Shown here: positions 7,658-14,771 of the stretch, piece by piece
Numbering within the stretch: position 1 is the first letter of the stretch
Layout of the letters: each line of letters starts with the position of its first letter
Assembly (NCBI GenBank): GCA_013331265.1
Contig: DUGS01000147.1
Span: forward strand, 1 to 16,670
Reading direction: 5' to 3'
From: Methanosarcina sp.
GTDB taxonomy: Archaea > Halobacteriota > Methanosarcinia > Methanosarcinales > Methanosarcinaceae
DNA: 16,670 bases
Program-made: the position numbers and the translations under genes
The notes under the pieces: generated by a model
Told to the model about the DNA's origin: nothing
Database searches by the model: none
What the model saw: only the letters and a program-made list of their open reading frames with translations

Positions 7658-7692
7658 ATAGTTCAATATCGAACTATATTATTATATAGTTC
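7658..7692. promoter_or_regulatory. Two overlapping inverted repeats, probable MarR-type operator
   Basis: ATAGTTC occurs three times in alternating orientation. ATAGTTC (7658-7664) pairs with GAACTAT (7671-7677) across 6 nt. GAACTATA (7671-7678) also pairs with TATAGTTC (7685-7692) across 6 nt. Both repeats are perfect and share the middle half-site. MarR dimers typically bind palindromes of 16-20 bp at or near the promoter, and MarR sequence begins 11 bp downstream at 7703. Assignment to the intact MarR at 6650-7138 is inference. Confidence 0.65.
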
Positions 7693-7702
7693 ATAATCTA
7701 GC

Positions 7703-8049
7703 GTGATCAAGGTCATAGGCATGGAAGGTGAAATCATGCCTTCAATCATCGGAAATTATACCGGTATGAATAAAAACAGCCTAAGCCGGATGATTGATGA
7801 TCTGAAAAAAAAGGGATGGTGTTTCGGAAAAATAATCCTGAAGACAGAAGAAAAGTGCTTGTTTCCTTGACAGATAAGGGGTTAGAATGTTGCAATTATT
7901 TTAATGAAATTATTTACAGAGCCTCGAGACAACGGTGGGGATATTTAATAATATTGATCGTCGACGGATTTGAACCTGCCCAGGACTTCAGGGAGCAAGC
8001 TCCTGTTTGTAAATTGATATGTACTTCAAAACTATCTTCAAAAAAGTAA
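7703..8049 (+). pseudogene. Frameshifted, truncated MarR-family regulator
   Basis: From GTG 7703 the frame reads VIGMEGEIMPSIIG and then NKNSLSRMIDDLKKKG, matching the helix-turn-helix of the intact MarR at 6650-7138 (VIGTMGEMIPS is the counterpart context). After a run of eight A residues (7804-7811) the wing continues in another frame as MVFRKNNPEDRRKVLVSLTD. A ninth A would restore one reading frame. The N-terminal dimerisation segment (about 50-60 residues) is missing, because a stop lies just upstream in this frame. Beyond about 7920 the family pattern is lost again, with a trace such as FNNIDR in a third frame, implying a second lesion. Its place between an operator and the RND gene suggests it was once the first gene of the operon and its own regulator. 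Confidence 0.8.
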
Positions 8050-8064
8050 TAAGAGGAATGTGCT

Positions 8065-10413
8065 ATTAAGAATTTTTTTGAAAAACTTGGAGTATTTGTC
8101 CATAACAACCGCGTGACATTACTTCTGATATTTTTTCTTCTCATCTTGTTATCAATGCAAGGTGCACAGAAAATTTCTATGGGCTCAGGAACGGAGACCT
8201 TTGTAAGTAAAGATTCGAAACTGTATCAGAGCTATGATCATCTTTACTCAAATATATTTGGCACTGAATCCATTGTAGTGATGGTAGAGGGGGATGAAGT
8301 AAAATCAGCAGATTTGATGAAAGCTGTAGATCGGTTTGAACAGCAAATCGGGTCCACTGAAGGAGTTGTAGGGGTCACAAGTCCTGCTACTGTTATAAAG
8401 GAAATAAATTACGAGTATACAGGAAGGTCCAGGATACCAGAGACCGATGCAGAGATCAAGGCACTTATTGATGGATATCCGCAGATATTCTCAAAATTAG
8501 TTCCTGATGATACACATATGTTGATCTCAATATCGATGTCAATGTCCACTTCCGATGAGAAAAAGAAAGAGATCATAACGGTGGCCCAGGAAGCTGTCAG
8601 ATTTTCTGATTTCCCTCCATCTTACAATATCATAGTAACAGGCGATCCGGCCTACAATATTGAAATGAACGAGGCAATGACCTCAAGTATGGGGTCACTA
8701 CTCTTGCTTGCTGCCTTTTTCATGCTAATAGTGCTGAGCCTTGTTTTCCGGCACGTCCGCTGGAAATTGTTGCCTTTACCGATCGTTTTACTCGGTATTG
8801 TATACACTTTCGGAGCTATGGGCTTTCTGCAGATTCCCTTATCAATGGTTTCCATGTCAGCTTTCCCTGTACTCATAGGGCTTGGCATTGACTATGCGAT
8901 TCAGTTCCATAACAGAATTGAAGAAGAGTTGCATAAAGAGGGGAACAAATCCAAAGCCATAATATCAACAATTAAACACACAGGACCTGCTGTACTCATA
9001 GCTCTTACTATGACTGCTCTGGGATTCTTTTCCCTGTTTACATCCACGGTTCCAATGATAAAAGATTTTGGGAAACTTCTCACGATCGGCATAATAATGT
9101 GCTATCTGGCAGCCATGTTTGTCGGGGTAATTACAGTTTACATCTTCGACAGCATCTCAAAAAAATACCCGTCGAAGAAAGGAAAACAAGAATCAAAACC
9201 GACAAAAAAAGATGTTGAAGATGTTTCTTCCACGAAACCAAAACAGGGTGTAATAGAGCATCTTCTAGAAAAAATCAATAATTTTTCGATAAAGAACAAC
9301 ATGCTGGTACTCGGGATTGCAACCCTGCTCTGTGTTGGAGGCATAATTGCCGACGAGTCTGTGGGCGTCGAGACTGATACCAAAGCCTTTGTTCCTCCGG
9401 ATTTGCCAGCTCTTATAGACCTGTATCATCTGAAGGATATTACGGGAGGAACTGATACACTTAACCTCATAATAAATGTAGAAAATACTGCTGACCCTGA
9501 GGTTCTTAAGTGGATTGACAGGTTCAGCGAACATGAAACTCAAAGGCGATACATTTTAGGTGCTTCAAGCATCGTGCCTCTTGTAAAAGAGTTTAACGGC
9601 GGCACAATTCCGGACACTAAAGATGAAATTGAGGCAATATACGATAAGATTCCTGAGTCTCAGAAAGACCAATACATGTACGGCAAAAGCATGCTCCTCT
9701 TAAATTTTAACATAGGAAATGCTGTTGACGACATAAAGACTGAGGGAATTAAAGAGTTAACCAGTATAATACAGAAAGATATACAGTGGATGCAGGCTCC
9801 TCCGGGTGTTACAGTTACAATTACAGGTAACCCGGTGGTCTTTATTGAAGTTCTGGGTGCTCTTACAGATGGAAGAGTATTAATGACCTATCTTGGGCTT
9901 TTCCTGGTACTACTTGGACTTCTGGTGGTTTACAAAGACTGGATAAAAGCTCTGGCTGCCATTATTCCAATGTTCATAGTAACTGGCTGGTCAGGACTGG
10001 TAATGAAGTTCCTGGGAATTGATTACACTCCTATGACTGCAACTATGGGAGCACTGGTCATTGGAATTGGTTGTGAGTACTCAGTTCTCATGATGGAAAG
10101 ATACTTTGAAGAAAAGAATTACGGAGCCAACCCCCTGCAAGCCATATACAGGACGAGTGACAGTATCGGTGCTGCAATTCTTGCATCAGGGTCAACGGTC
10201 GTTGGGGGATTTGCAGCTCTAATGATCTCTCCTTTCCCTGTAGTAAGTGATTTTGGAACAGTGACAGTTATTGACATACTACTGGTTCTGGTTGCAACCT
10301 TCCTGGTATTTCCACCCCTTATCGTATTAATGGACACCTGGAGGGAAAAGAGAAGAGGAATGAAGGCACCACAAACGAAAGCAAATAATGTCAAGGGGGC
10401 AGATATCCAATGA
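8065..10413 (+). CDS. HAE3-type RND superfamily transporter
   Basis: This is a polytopic membrane exporter of about 782 residues (766 from the GTG at 8113). It has the duplicated RND layout: one helix, a large extracytoplasmic loop, five helices, a Lys-rich cytosolic linker (around SKKYPSKKGKQESKPTKKD), then the same again. Both halves show the helix-4 signature, GLGIDYAIQFHNRIEEE and GIGCEYSVLMMERYFEE, with acidic residues suited to proton relay. Family members (archaeal HAE3, related to MmpL/HpnN) move hydrophobic or amphiphilic molecules. The start is uncertain. The frame opens at 8053, and IKNFFEKLGVFVHNNR before the first helix looks like the normal cytosolic leader, with AGAGGA upstream, but its only candidate codon there is ATT (8065). 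GTG 8113 lacks a ribosome site. The stop overlaps the next gene by ATGA, so the two are translationally coupled. Confidence 0.93.
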   Translation: MKNFFEKLGVFVHNNRVTLLLIFFLLILLSMQGAQKISMGSGTETFVSKDSKLYQSYDHLYSNIFGTESIVVMVEGDEVKSADLMKAVDRFEQQIGSTEGVVGVTSPATVIKEINYEYTGRSRIPETDAEIKALIDGYPQIFSKLVPDDTHMLISISMSMSTSDEKKKEIITVAQEAVRFSDFPPSYNIIVTGDPAYNIEMNEAMTSSMGSLLLLAAFFMLIVLSLVFRHVRWKLLPLPIVLLGIVYTFGAMGFLQIPLSMVSMSAFPVLIGLGIDYAIQFHNRIEEELHKEGNKSKAIISTIKHTGPAVLIALTMTALGFFSLFTSTVPMIKDFGKLLTIGIIMCYLAAMFVGVITVYIFDSISKKYPSKKGKQESKPTKKDVEDVSSTKPKQGVIEHLLEKINNFSIKNNMLVLGIATLLCVGGIIADESVGVETDTKAFVPPDLPALIDLYHLKDITGGTDTLNLIINVENTADPEVLKWIDRFSEHETQRRYILGASSIVPLVKEFNGGTIPDTKDEIEAIYDKIPESQKDQYMYGKSMLLLNFNIGNAVDDIKTEGIKELTSIIQKDIQWMQAPPGVTVTITGNPVVFIEVLGALTDGRVLMTYLGLFLVLLGLLVVYKDWIKALAAIIPMFIVTGWSGLVMKFLGIDYTPMTATMGALVIGIGCEYSVLMMERYFEEKNYGANPLQAIYRTSDSIGAAILASGSTVVGGFAALMISPFPVVSDFGTVTVIDILLVLVATFLVFPPLIVLMDTWREKRRGMKAPQTKANNVKGADIQ

Positions 10414-11546
10414 AAAAACCCCAACAAAACACACTAAAGAAGACAGTTAATACATTCACTGCAATTGCAGTTCTCCTTTCAGTTCTCTCGATAACTGTGT
10501 CTCCAGCCTTTGGAAGTGATGGTGGAAGTTTCCTGATTCCGAGCAGAGGATACTCGGTTGACTATTACAAAAGCTACGGAGAACCTGCAATTAGGGCTAC
10601 AATCACTGGAGACACAGAATTTGAAAGGGGAGAAAAAGCAGACGTTCAAATAAAAATTGTAAACACGGGTACTATTGAAGGTTTTAAACGGCTGTATGCA
10701 AACCAGAACAGCATCCCTGACTCCAGAGAGGAGTCTATTGCTCTTGCCGAGATGAATGCAGAGAAGGATTGTACGACGGCCAGAGGCATCAAAGCAAACC
10801 TGACGTCAGGGTCTGACCACATTCACATAGAACCCGCAACAAGTCTCCAGACTGTAGATAAACTGGAAACTGGAAATACGCAAGACCTCAAATTCAGTAT
10901 ACGTATTGACAGTAATACACCTGCTGGGGAGTATGAACTGAGACTTCCCGTGACTTACGAATACCAGAAGAATGCCAGAACAGAAACTACAGATGTGATA
11001 AATCTCGGGATTAGCGACCCGGAATATACACGGGAATACGCTATAAAAAATATTACCCTTCCCATTCACATCTCCCTTAAAAAAGAACCAATGTTTGAGA
11101 TAAGTAACGTTTCAGGCAATTTAACACAGGGTTCAGTAAACACTGTGAACATTACTTATACGAATAAAGGTGAGGCTACAGCTGAGGATGCAGAGGTCAG
11201 ATTTGTTGCCATGAAACCCCTGAGCACCAGCAATACGGTTGTCAGACTTGGAACAATCGGTCAGGGAGAAAGCCGGGTGGTATCACTTGAAATTTCGGCT
11301 GATTCTGATGCCCTGGTGAAAAAGTACAGTATTGACAGTGAAATCAAGTATATCGATGACGAAGGAGAGAACAAACTTTCCGATAATATGAAGGTGAGCG
11401 TGCCAGTTAAGCAGGCTGAATCTAAAATAAGTACAACTGTTATAATTGGGACATTATTCGCTCTTGTCTTTATCTACATGATAATAAAGATGCTCCGTAA
11501 CAGGAAAAAAATTAGTGAAAATGCTTCAGGTGACGAAAATGATTAA
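10410..11546 (+). CDS. Membrane-anchored COG1361-like surface protein A, RND partner
   Basis: This is a 378-residue exported protein whose ATG overlaps the RND stop codon (ATGA). A signal peptide occupies residues 1-36 (hydrophobic TFTAIAVLLSVLSITV, cleavage near AFG-SD). The ectodomain contains two beta-rich, CARDB/COG1361-like domains, roughly 55-215 (GDTEFERGEKADVQIKIVNT) and 225-335 (EPMFEISNVSG, then VNITYTNKGEA). A single C-terminal helix at about 342-362 (TTVIIGTLFALVFIYMII) is followed by a basic and acidic tail, giving an outside-facing, tail-anchored topology. It is paralogous to the next gene. Such proteins are often annotated as S-layer-domain proteins. Tight coupling to the exporter suggests a dedicated extracytoplasmic partner, which is inference and not established function. 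Confidence 0.88.
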   Translation: MKKPQQNTLKKTVNTFTAIAVLLSVLSITVSPAFGSDGGSFLIPSRGYSVDYYKSYGEPAIRATITGDTEFERGEKADVQIKIVNTGTIEGFKRLYANQNSIPDSREESIALAEMNAEKDCTTARGIKANLTSGSDHIHIEPATSLQTVDKLETGNTQDLKFSIRIDSNTPAGEYELRLPVTYEYQKNARTETTDVINLGISDPEYTREYAIKNITLPIHISLKKEPMFEISNVSGNLTQGSVNTVNITYTNKGEATAEDAEVRFVAMKPLSTSNTVVRLGTIGQGESRVVSLEISADSDALVKKYSIDSEIKYIDDEGENKLSDNMKVSVPVKQAESKISTTVIIGTLFALVFIYMIIKMLRNRKKISENASGDEND

Positions 11547-12588
11547 AAAAAGAAGTATGTTTGCAATTGCAACCCTCCTTATGATGCTGCTCGCAACAGT
11601 GCCTGTAGAGGCCGCCATACCTAAAAATTTTGATCTCAAAGACAATTTCTATACAGTCTATGGAGGACCGGATATAGAAGCTACTCTGCTTGGAGATAAT
11701 GAGTACTCCAGAGGAGATTTGGTTACCCTGAATTTTGGACTTATGAACAAGGGAGTAATCAGCGGTTTTGAATCTGATAATGAGGCTGATACAACAGTTG
11801 GCGCTGTACTGCAACAGGCGGAAATGAAGTATGAAACTCAGGCTGTGACGGCTGTTGGTGTTCTTGCAACTCTTAAATCCGATAACCCGTATATAAAAGT
11901 AAAATCAGGTTCTCAAGAAGCAGGCACTCTTCAGCAGGGTAAACAGGGCTCGACCCCCGCGAAGTTCACCATTGAGATCAGTAAGAATGCTCCTGCAGGG
12001 ACATATCCACTGGACCTGGAATTTACGTATAAATACCAGAACAATGTGCAGGTAAGTGGAGATGAGTATGATACTTCCACAGGTATAGTGACTAACCAGG
12101 GAGTAGGCATATGGTATGAAAACATGACCCAGAACCAGACAGTAGTTGTCCAGGTAAAGAAAGAACCTTACTTTGAAGTCACAAATGTAACAGGTAACCT
12201 TTACCCTGATAAAGGGGGCATGCTTAAAGTGACATATAAGAATACAGGTGAAGAACCTGCAAAGGATGCAACTGTAAGAATAAGCGCAGCTGACCCCTTC
12301 AGTACCACCGATGATCAGGCTTACCTGGGCGACCTGAAACCTGGAGAGAGCGTGGTAGCAATCTTTAACATGGATGTAGACGAGACCGCAACCCAGAAGC
12401 CATATTCATTAAACAGTGAAATCCTCTACAAAGATACGGAAGGTCACAACCAGATCTCTGATAGTATCAAGATCAATACAAAAGTCCTGGAAGCCGAAAA
12501 GTCACTTCCTGGATATCAGATCGGAGCAGGTATTGTAATGATCCTTGCAGCATGTTTCGTCGTGCTGAGAAAGAAGAAACAGGATTAA
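11539..12588 (+). CDS. Membrane-anchored COG1361-like surface protein B, RND partner
   Basis: This is a 349-residue exported protein. The ATG at 11539 is chosen because AGGTGA lies 5 nt upstream and the signal peptide (MIKKRSMFAIATLLMMLLAT, cleavage near VEA-AI) then starts normally; GTG 11515 and ATG 11521 are alternatives. It overlaps the end of the previous gene by 8 nt. The layout mirrors its neighbour: two beta-rich domains (GDNEYSRGDLVTLNFGLMN; EPYFEVTNVTG, then VTYKNTGEEPAKDATVRI), then one helix near residues 322-342 (GAGIVMILAACFVVL) and a short KKKQD tail. Matching phrases such as YG-P-I-AT--GD--- and S-NSEI-Y-D show an old tandem duplication. The two proteins could form a heterodimer around the RND ectodomain. 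Confidence 0.88.
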   Translation: MIKKRSMFAIATLLMMLLATVPVEAAIPKNFDLKDNFYTVYGGPDIEATLLGDNEYSRGDLVTLNFGLMNKGVISGFESDNEADTTVGAVLQQAEMKYETQAVTAVGVLATLKSDNPYIKVKSGSQEAGTLQQGKQGSTPAKFTIEISKNAPAGTYPLDLEFTYKYQNNVQVSGDEYDTSTGIVTNQGVGIWYENMTQNQTVVVQVKKEPYFEVTNVTGNLYPDKGGMLKVTYKNTGEEPAKDATVRISAADPFSTTDDQAYLGDLKPGESVVAIFNMDVDETATQKPYSLNSEILYKDTEGHNQISDSIKINTKVLEAEKSLPGYQIGAGIVMILAACFVVLRKKKQD

Positions 12589-12622
12589 AGCAGTTAGCCA
12601 GCATATCTAAGGAGATATTCAA

Positions 12623-12655
12623 GTAGCCTTTTTAAAAGGCTACAACCCTTTATTT
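12623..12655 (+). terminator. Hairpin terminator of the RND operon
   Basis: GTAGCCTTTT and AAAAGGCTAC are perfect 10-bp arms around one central T (12623-12643), followed by a T-containing tail. It lies 35 bp after the last stop codon. A second small inverted repeat, ATATCT (12603-12608) with AGATAT (12613-12618), precedes it. Confidence 0.75.
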
Positions 12656-12716
12656 TCTGAAATACACTCATTCAGCGTTATTATTTTGAACTTGTACTTT
12701 AAAGTTGCAAAGTAAT

Positions 12717-12746
12717 TATAAAATAATTCTGTATAAAATAATTCTG
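12717..12746 (+). promoter_or_regulatory. Tandemly duplicated TATA segment upstream of USP gene
   Basis: TATAAAATAATTCTG occurs twice without gap or mismatch (12717-12731 and 12732-12746). Each copy contains a TATA-like box, so there may be two start sites 15 bp apart. The leader to the ATG at 12830 would be about 60-75 nt. Confidence 0.55.
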
Positions 12747-12829
12747 GAAATCGAAGCTGATGAGTATAATTGTGTTAATTTTTTCTGTCACATCGGTACT
12801 TTATGTTTAAAGCAAATGGAGAACAACAT

Positions 12830-13282
12830 ATGAAGAGAGAGTTTTACCGAAATATAGTGATCGCAACGGACGGATCTGAGAATACCAGGAGGGCCATTTC
12901 TTACGGCATTGAGATTGCAAAACTTAGTGGAGCGGCTGTTCATGCCCTTTACGTAGTAAATTCATCTCCAATTATTTCCGAAAATTGGACTATTGGTAGA
13001 GAAAACATATATAATATCATTAGAAGTGAAGGGGAGAAAGCAGTATCTGAAATTAAGAAGATAGGAGAGGCATCAGGAGTGGAGGTAAGAGAGGTTATTT
13101 TAGATGGTTACCCGAGTAATGAAATTATGGATTTCGCCGAGAATAATAATATTGACCTGATAGTAATGGGCACCCTCGGAAAAACCGGACTCGATAGGCT
13201 TCTAATTGGAAGCGTTGCAGAAAAAGTAGTGAGAGCCTCAAAAGTACCTGTCATGGTAGTCCGGGGGGAAGAGCAAAGCTGA
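12830..13282 (+). CDS. Universal stress protein, UspA family
   Basis: This is a cytosolic 150-residue protein with the single Usp domain. The ATG at 12830 is preferred over 12803 because GGAG (12818-12821) is 8 nt upstream and the Usp fold then starts promptly (NIVIATDGSENTRRAISYGI). The C-terminal nucleotide-binding signature G-2X-G-9X-G(S) is intact in MGTLGKTGLDRLLIGSVAEK, followed by the final strand VPVMVVRG. This signature implies the ATP-binding subclass. Usp proteins are homodimers linked to stress and growth arrest, and the specific role here is unknown. It appears monocistronic, behind a duplicated TATA segment. Confidence 0.93.
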   Translation: MKREFYRNIVIATDGSENTRRAISYGIEIAKLSGAAVHALYVVNSSPIISENWTIGRENIYNIIRSEGEKAVSEIKKIGEASGVEVREVILDGYPSNEIMDFAENNNIDLIVMGTLGKTGLDRLLIGSVAEKVVRASKVPVMVVRGEEQS

Positions 13283-13336
13283 AACTTTCTATCACGGGAA
13301 ATCTTTTGGGATGACCCAATAAGTAATAATCAATTT

Positions 13337-13419
13337 GCCAGGGTTGCCTAGCCAGGTCAAAAGGCGCCAGGTTCAGCTGGTGTTGCAGGAATTTGTGCGT
13401 TCGAACCGCACTTCGCGCA
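13337..13419 (+). pseudogene. Degenerate tRNA-Leu (CAG)-like sequence
   Basis: The sequence has a class II tRNA layout. The D arm (GCC...GGC around TAGCCAGGTCAAAA) is recognisable, as are a leucine-type variable arm and a perfect T arm (stem GTGCG/CGCAC, loop TTCGAAC, 13395-13411). The 3' acceptor strand is TTCGCGC with A at 13419. The 5' strand GCCAGGG pairs with it only with C-C and A-G mismatches and two G-T pairs. The anticodon arm CCAGGTTCAGCTGG appears to lack about three bases, leaving a 4-bp stem and 6-nt loop that still shows TTCAG. It therefore looks like a decayed tRNA-Leu, perhaps left by integration at a tRNA gene. TCA, not CCA, follows. Confidence 0.65.
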
Positions 13420-13427
13420 TCAGAGTC

Positions 13428-13434
13428 TTTTTTT
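13428..13434 (+). terminator. Oligo-T tract after the tRNA-like sequence
   Basis: Seven consecutive T residues lie 8 bp after the tRNA-like 3' end. This is the usual archaeal tRNA terminator, which supports the sequence having once been a tRNA gene. Confidence 0.5.
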
Positions 13435-13443
13435 ATTTGTACT

Positions 13444-13482
13444 TTAATAAAGTCTTAACTCTATTAATAAAGTCTTAACTCT
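13444..13482. repeat. Two 19-bp direct repeats
   Basis: TTAATAAAGTCTTAACTCT occurs at 13444-13462 and 13464-13482, separated by one base. It lies just after the tRNA-like sequence. It could be a slippage duplication or a regulatory repeat. Confidence 0.8.
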
Positions 13483-13642
13483 TTAAATTTCATATCAATC
13501 TTTTTTGATACCTGTCCTGGGTATTTTTATGAACTAAACCCATATCGATTAAGAAAATCGCATTTCATTTTTGAATGATAAAATACTTGATATTATTACC
13601 TAAAAATGAATTAAACTTTTATAACTCTTGTAGGTGTTAAAG

Positions 13643-14440
13643 ATGCCCGGAAATCCTAATGAGATAAAACTTGTAAACAATGCTATGTCTAATGTTACCC
13701 GACGGAAGATTATGAATTTCTTGTCGAAAGGAGACAAAAGTACAGAAGAAATTGGAGGGGAAGTAGGGAAGTCCATGCTTGATTTCCACCTTAAGCTTCT
13801 TCAGCAGGCAAGTTTAATCGAGATTGGAGAAGGAACTGTGAAGTTAAGCGAATATGGCAGGAATTTCCTTAAAGATAAAGAAGAGAAAAGTACGGACAAA
13901 AGGGCAGATATTTCTCAGGCAAAACCAATAGAGATTACTGAAGTCAGGCAGCTTTTGCCCTGTATAGCTGATTCCTCAAAGTTCAGGGTAATTGCAAATA
14001 TAGCTCCTCCCTTGGGTGGAACCCTTAAGGTTTTTGAGCCGCTCTTTCCCAGAGGCAAATATTCTGACAAAATAAATGCCCTGATAATTCAAAAAGGAGA
14101 GATTATTACAACTATTTATGGCACTGGAAAAGTAACCATGACAATGATAAAAAGTGAGGGTGAAGCCAGAGAATCTCTCCAGAACTTGAAGAATACTATC
14201 AATGAAGCTATTGCAAAAGGCGTTGCTCCAGCACCAAGGGAAAAAGTCAGAGTCGAACCTATGGAGATCTACAAATACCTGCCCCAGACCAACTGTGGCA
14301 AATGCGGCGAGCAGGGGTGTTATAGCTTTGCAATAAAGCTCATGGGAGGAGAAGCAACCCTGGATAAATGTACACCTCTAAAAGAACCAGGCTATGTAAC
14401 TAATTTCGAACATCTACAGGTCTTAAGTGCATATATCTGA
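13643..14440 (+). CDS. HTH and [4Fe-4S]-domain protein, copy 1
   Basis: This is a 265-residue soluble protein. ATG 13643 is chosen because AGGTG ends 6 nt upstream; GTG 13634 lies inside that site. Residues about 8-75 form an ArsR-like winged helix (NVTRRKIMNFLSKG, then STEEIGGEV, then LLQQASLIEI, then VKLSEYGRNFL). Residues about 90-195 form a conserved middle domain starting LPCIADSSKFRVIANI and including ALIIQKGEIITTIYG. Residues 210-265 carry an Fe-S domain like that of CODH/ACS gamma subunits (PF04060 type): Cys218, 221, 226 and 243 in NCGKCGEQGC and DKC. It could be a redox- or sulfur-sensing DNA-binding protein, or a Fe-S protein with a structural HTH. The gene heads the cluster with sulfur-relay genes, and a close paralogue follows 330 bp later. 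Function is inferred. Confidence 0.85.
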   Translation: MPGNPNEIKLVNNAMSNVTRRKIMNFLSKGDKSTEEIGGEVGKSMLDFHLKLLQQASLIEIGEGTVKLSEYGRNFLKDKEEKSTDKRADISQAKPIEITEVRQLLPCIADSSKFRVIANIAPPLGGTLKVFEPLFPRGKYSDKINALIIQKGEIITTIYGTGKVTMTMIKSEGEARESLQNLKNTINEAIAKGVAPAPREKVRVEPMEIYKYLPQTNCGKCGEQGCYSFAIKLMGGEATLDKCTPLKEPGYVTNFEHLQVLSAYI

Positions 14441-14475
14441 ACCGATTTATGGAAACCCATTTAACTGGAGAGCTT

Positions 14476-14767
14476 TTTAAAACGTTAACTATAGTGTTTA
14501 CTGACAGCTCCCTAATTAGACATTTCCAAAAAAGTTGAGATAGCCTGTAAATTTGCTGAAAATACACTTAAGTGGTATTTTTGAATAAAGTACTGCGATT
14601 CCAAAGTATGTTCAAAATCCAGGCATTTGAATAGGTATATAGATCAATGAATTTCCCACCATAGGACGTTCTTCATTGGGGATGCTGAAAAACGGATTGT
14701 AACCAGAGCCTGTTGTAAGAGAACTGTCTTAAGAGATTACCCGGAAGAAATAGCTTCAGCAGGTGTT
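14476..14767 (+). pseudogene. Decayed DsrE/TusD-like gene
   Basis: Stretches in different frames match the intact TusD-like protein at 15607-15987 in the same order. FKTLTIVFTD (14476 on) corresponds to LKTLTIVLTD. VEIACKFAENTLK corresponds to AEIACKLAEEALK. IPKYVQNPG corresponds to IPKKGQNPS. AEKRIVTRACCKR, with RDYPEE after it, corresponds to AEKGAVIRACARC, with RGYTAEE after it. Stops and at least two frameshifts separate these pieces. The start position aligns with the TTG of the intact gene but is TTT here, and the likely catalytic second Cys of CxxC is changed. The match ends where the second HTH/Fe-S gene begins (its AGGTG site lies in the remnant), so the C-terminal third is missing. 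This marks the junction of a duplicated unit. Confidence 0.85.
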
Positions 14768-14771
14768 AAAA

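Noticed and set aside
13337..13419. Functional tRNA-Leu
   Set aside because: Two acceptor-stem mismatches and about three missing bases in the anticodon arm make normal folding unlikely.
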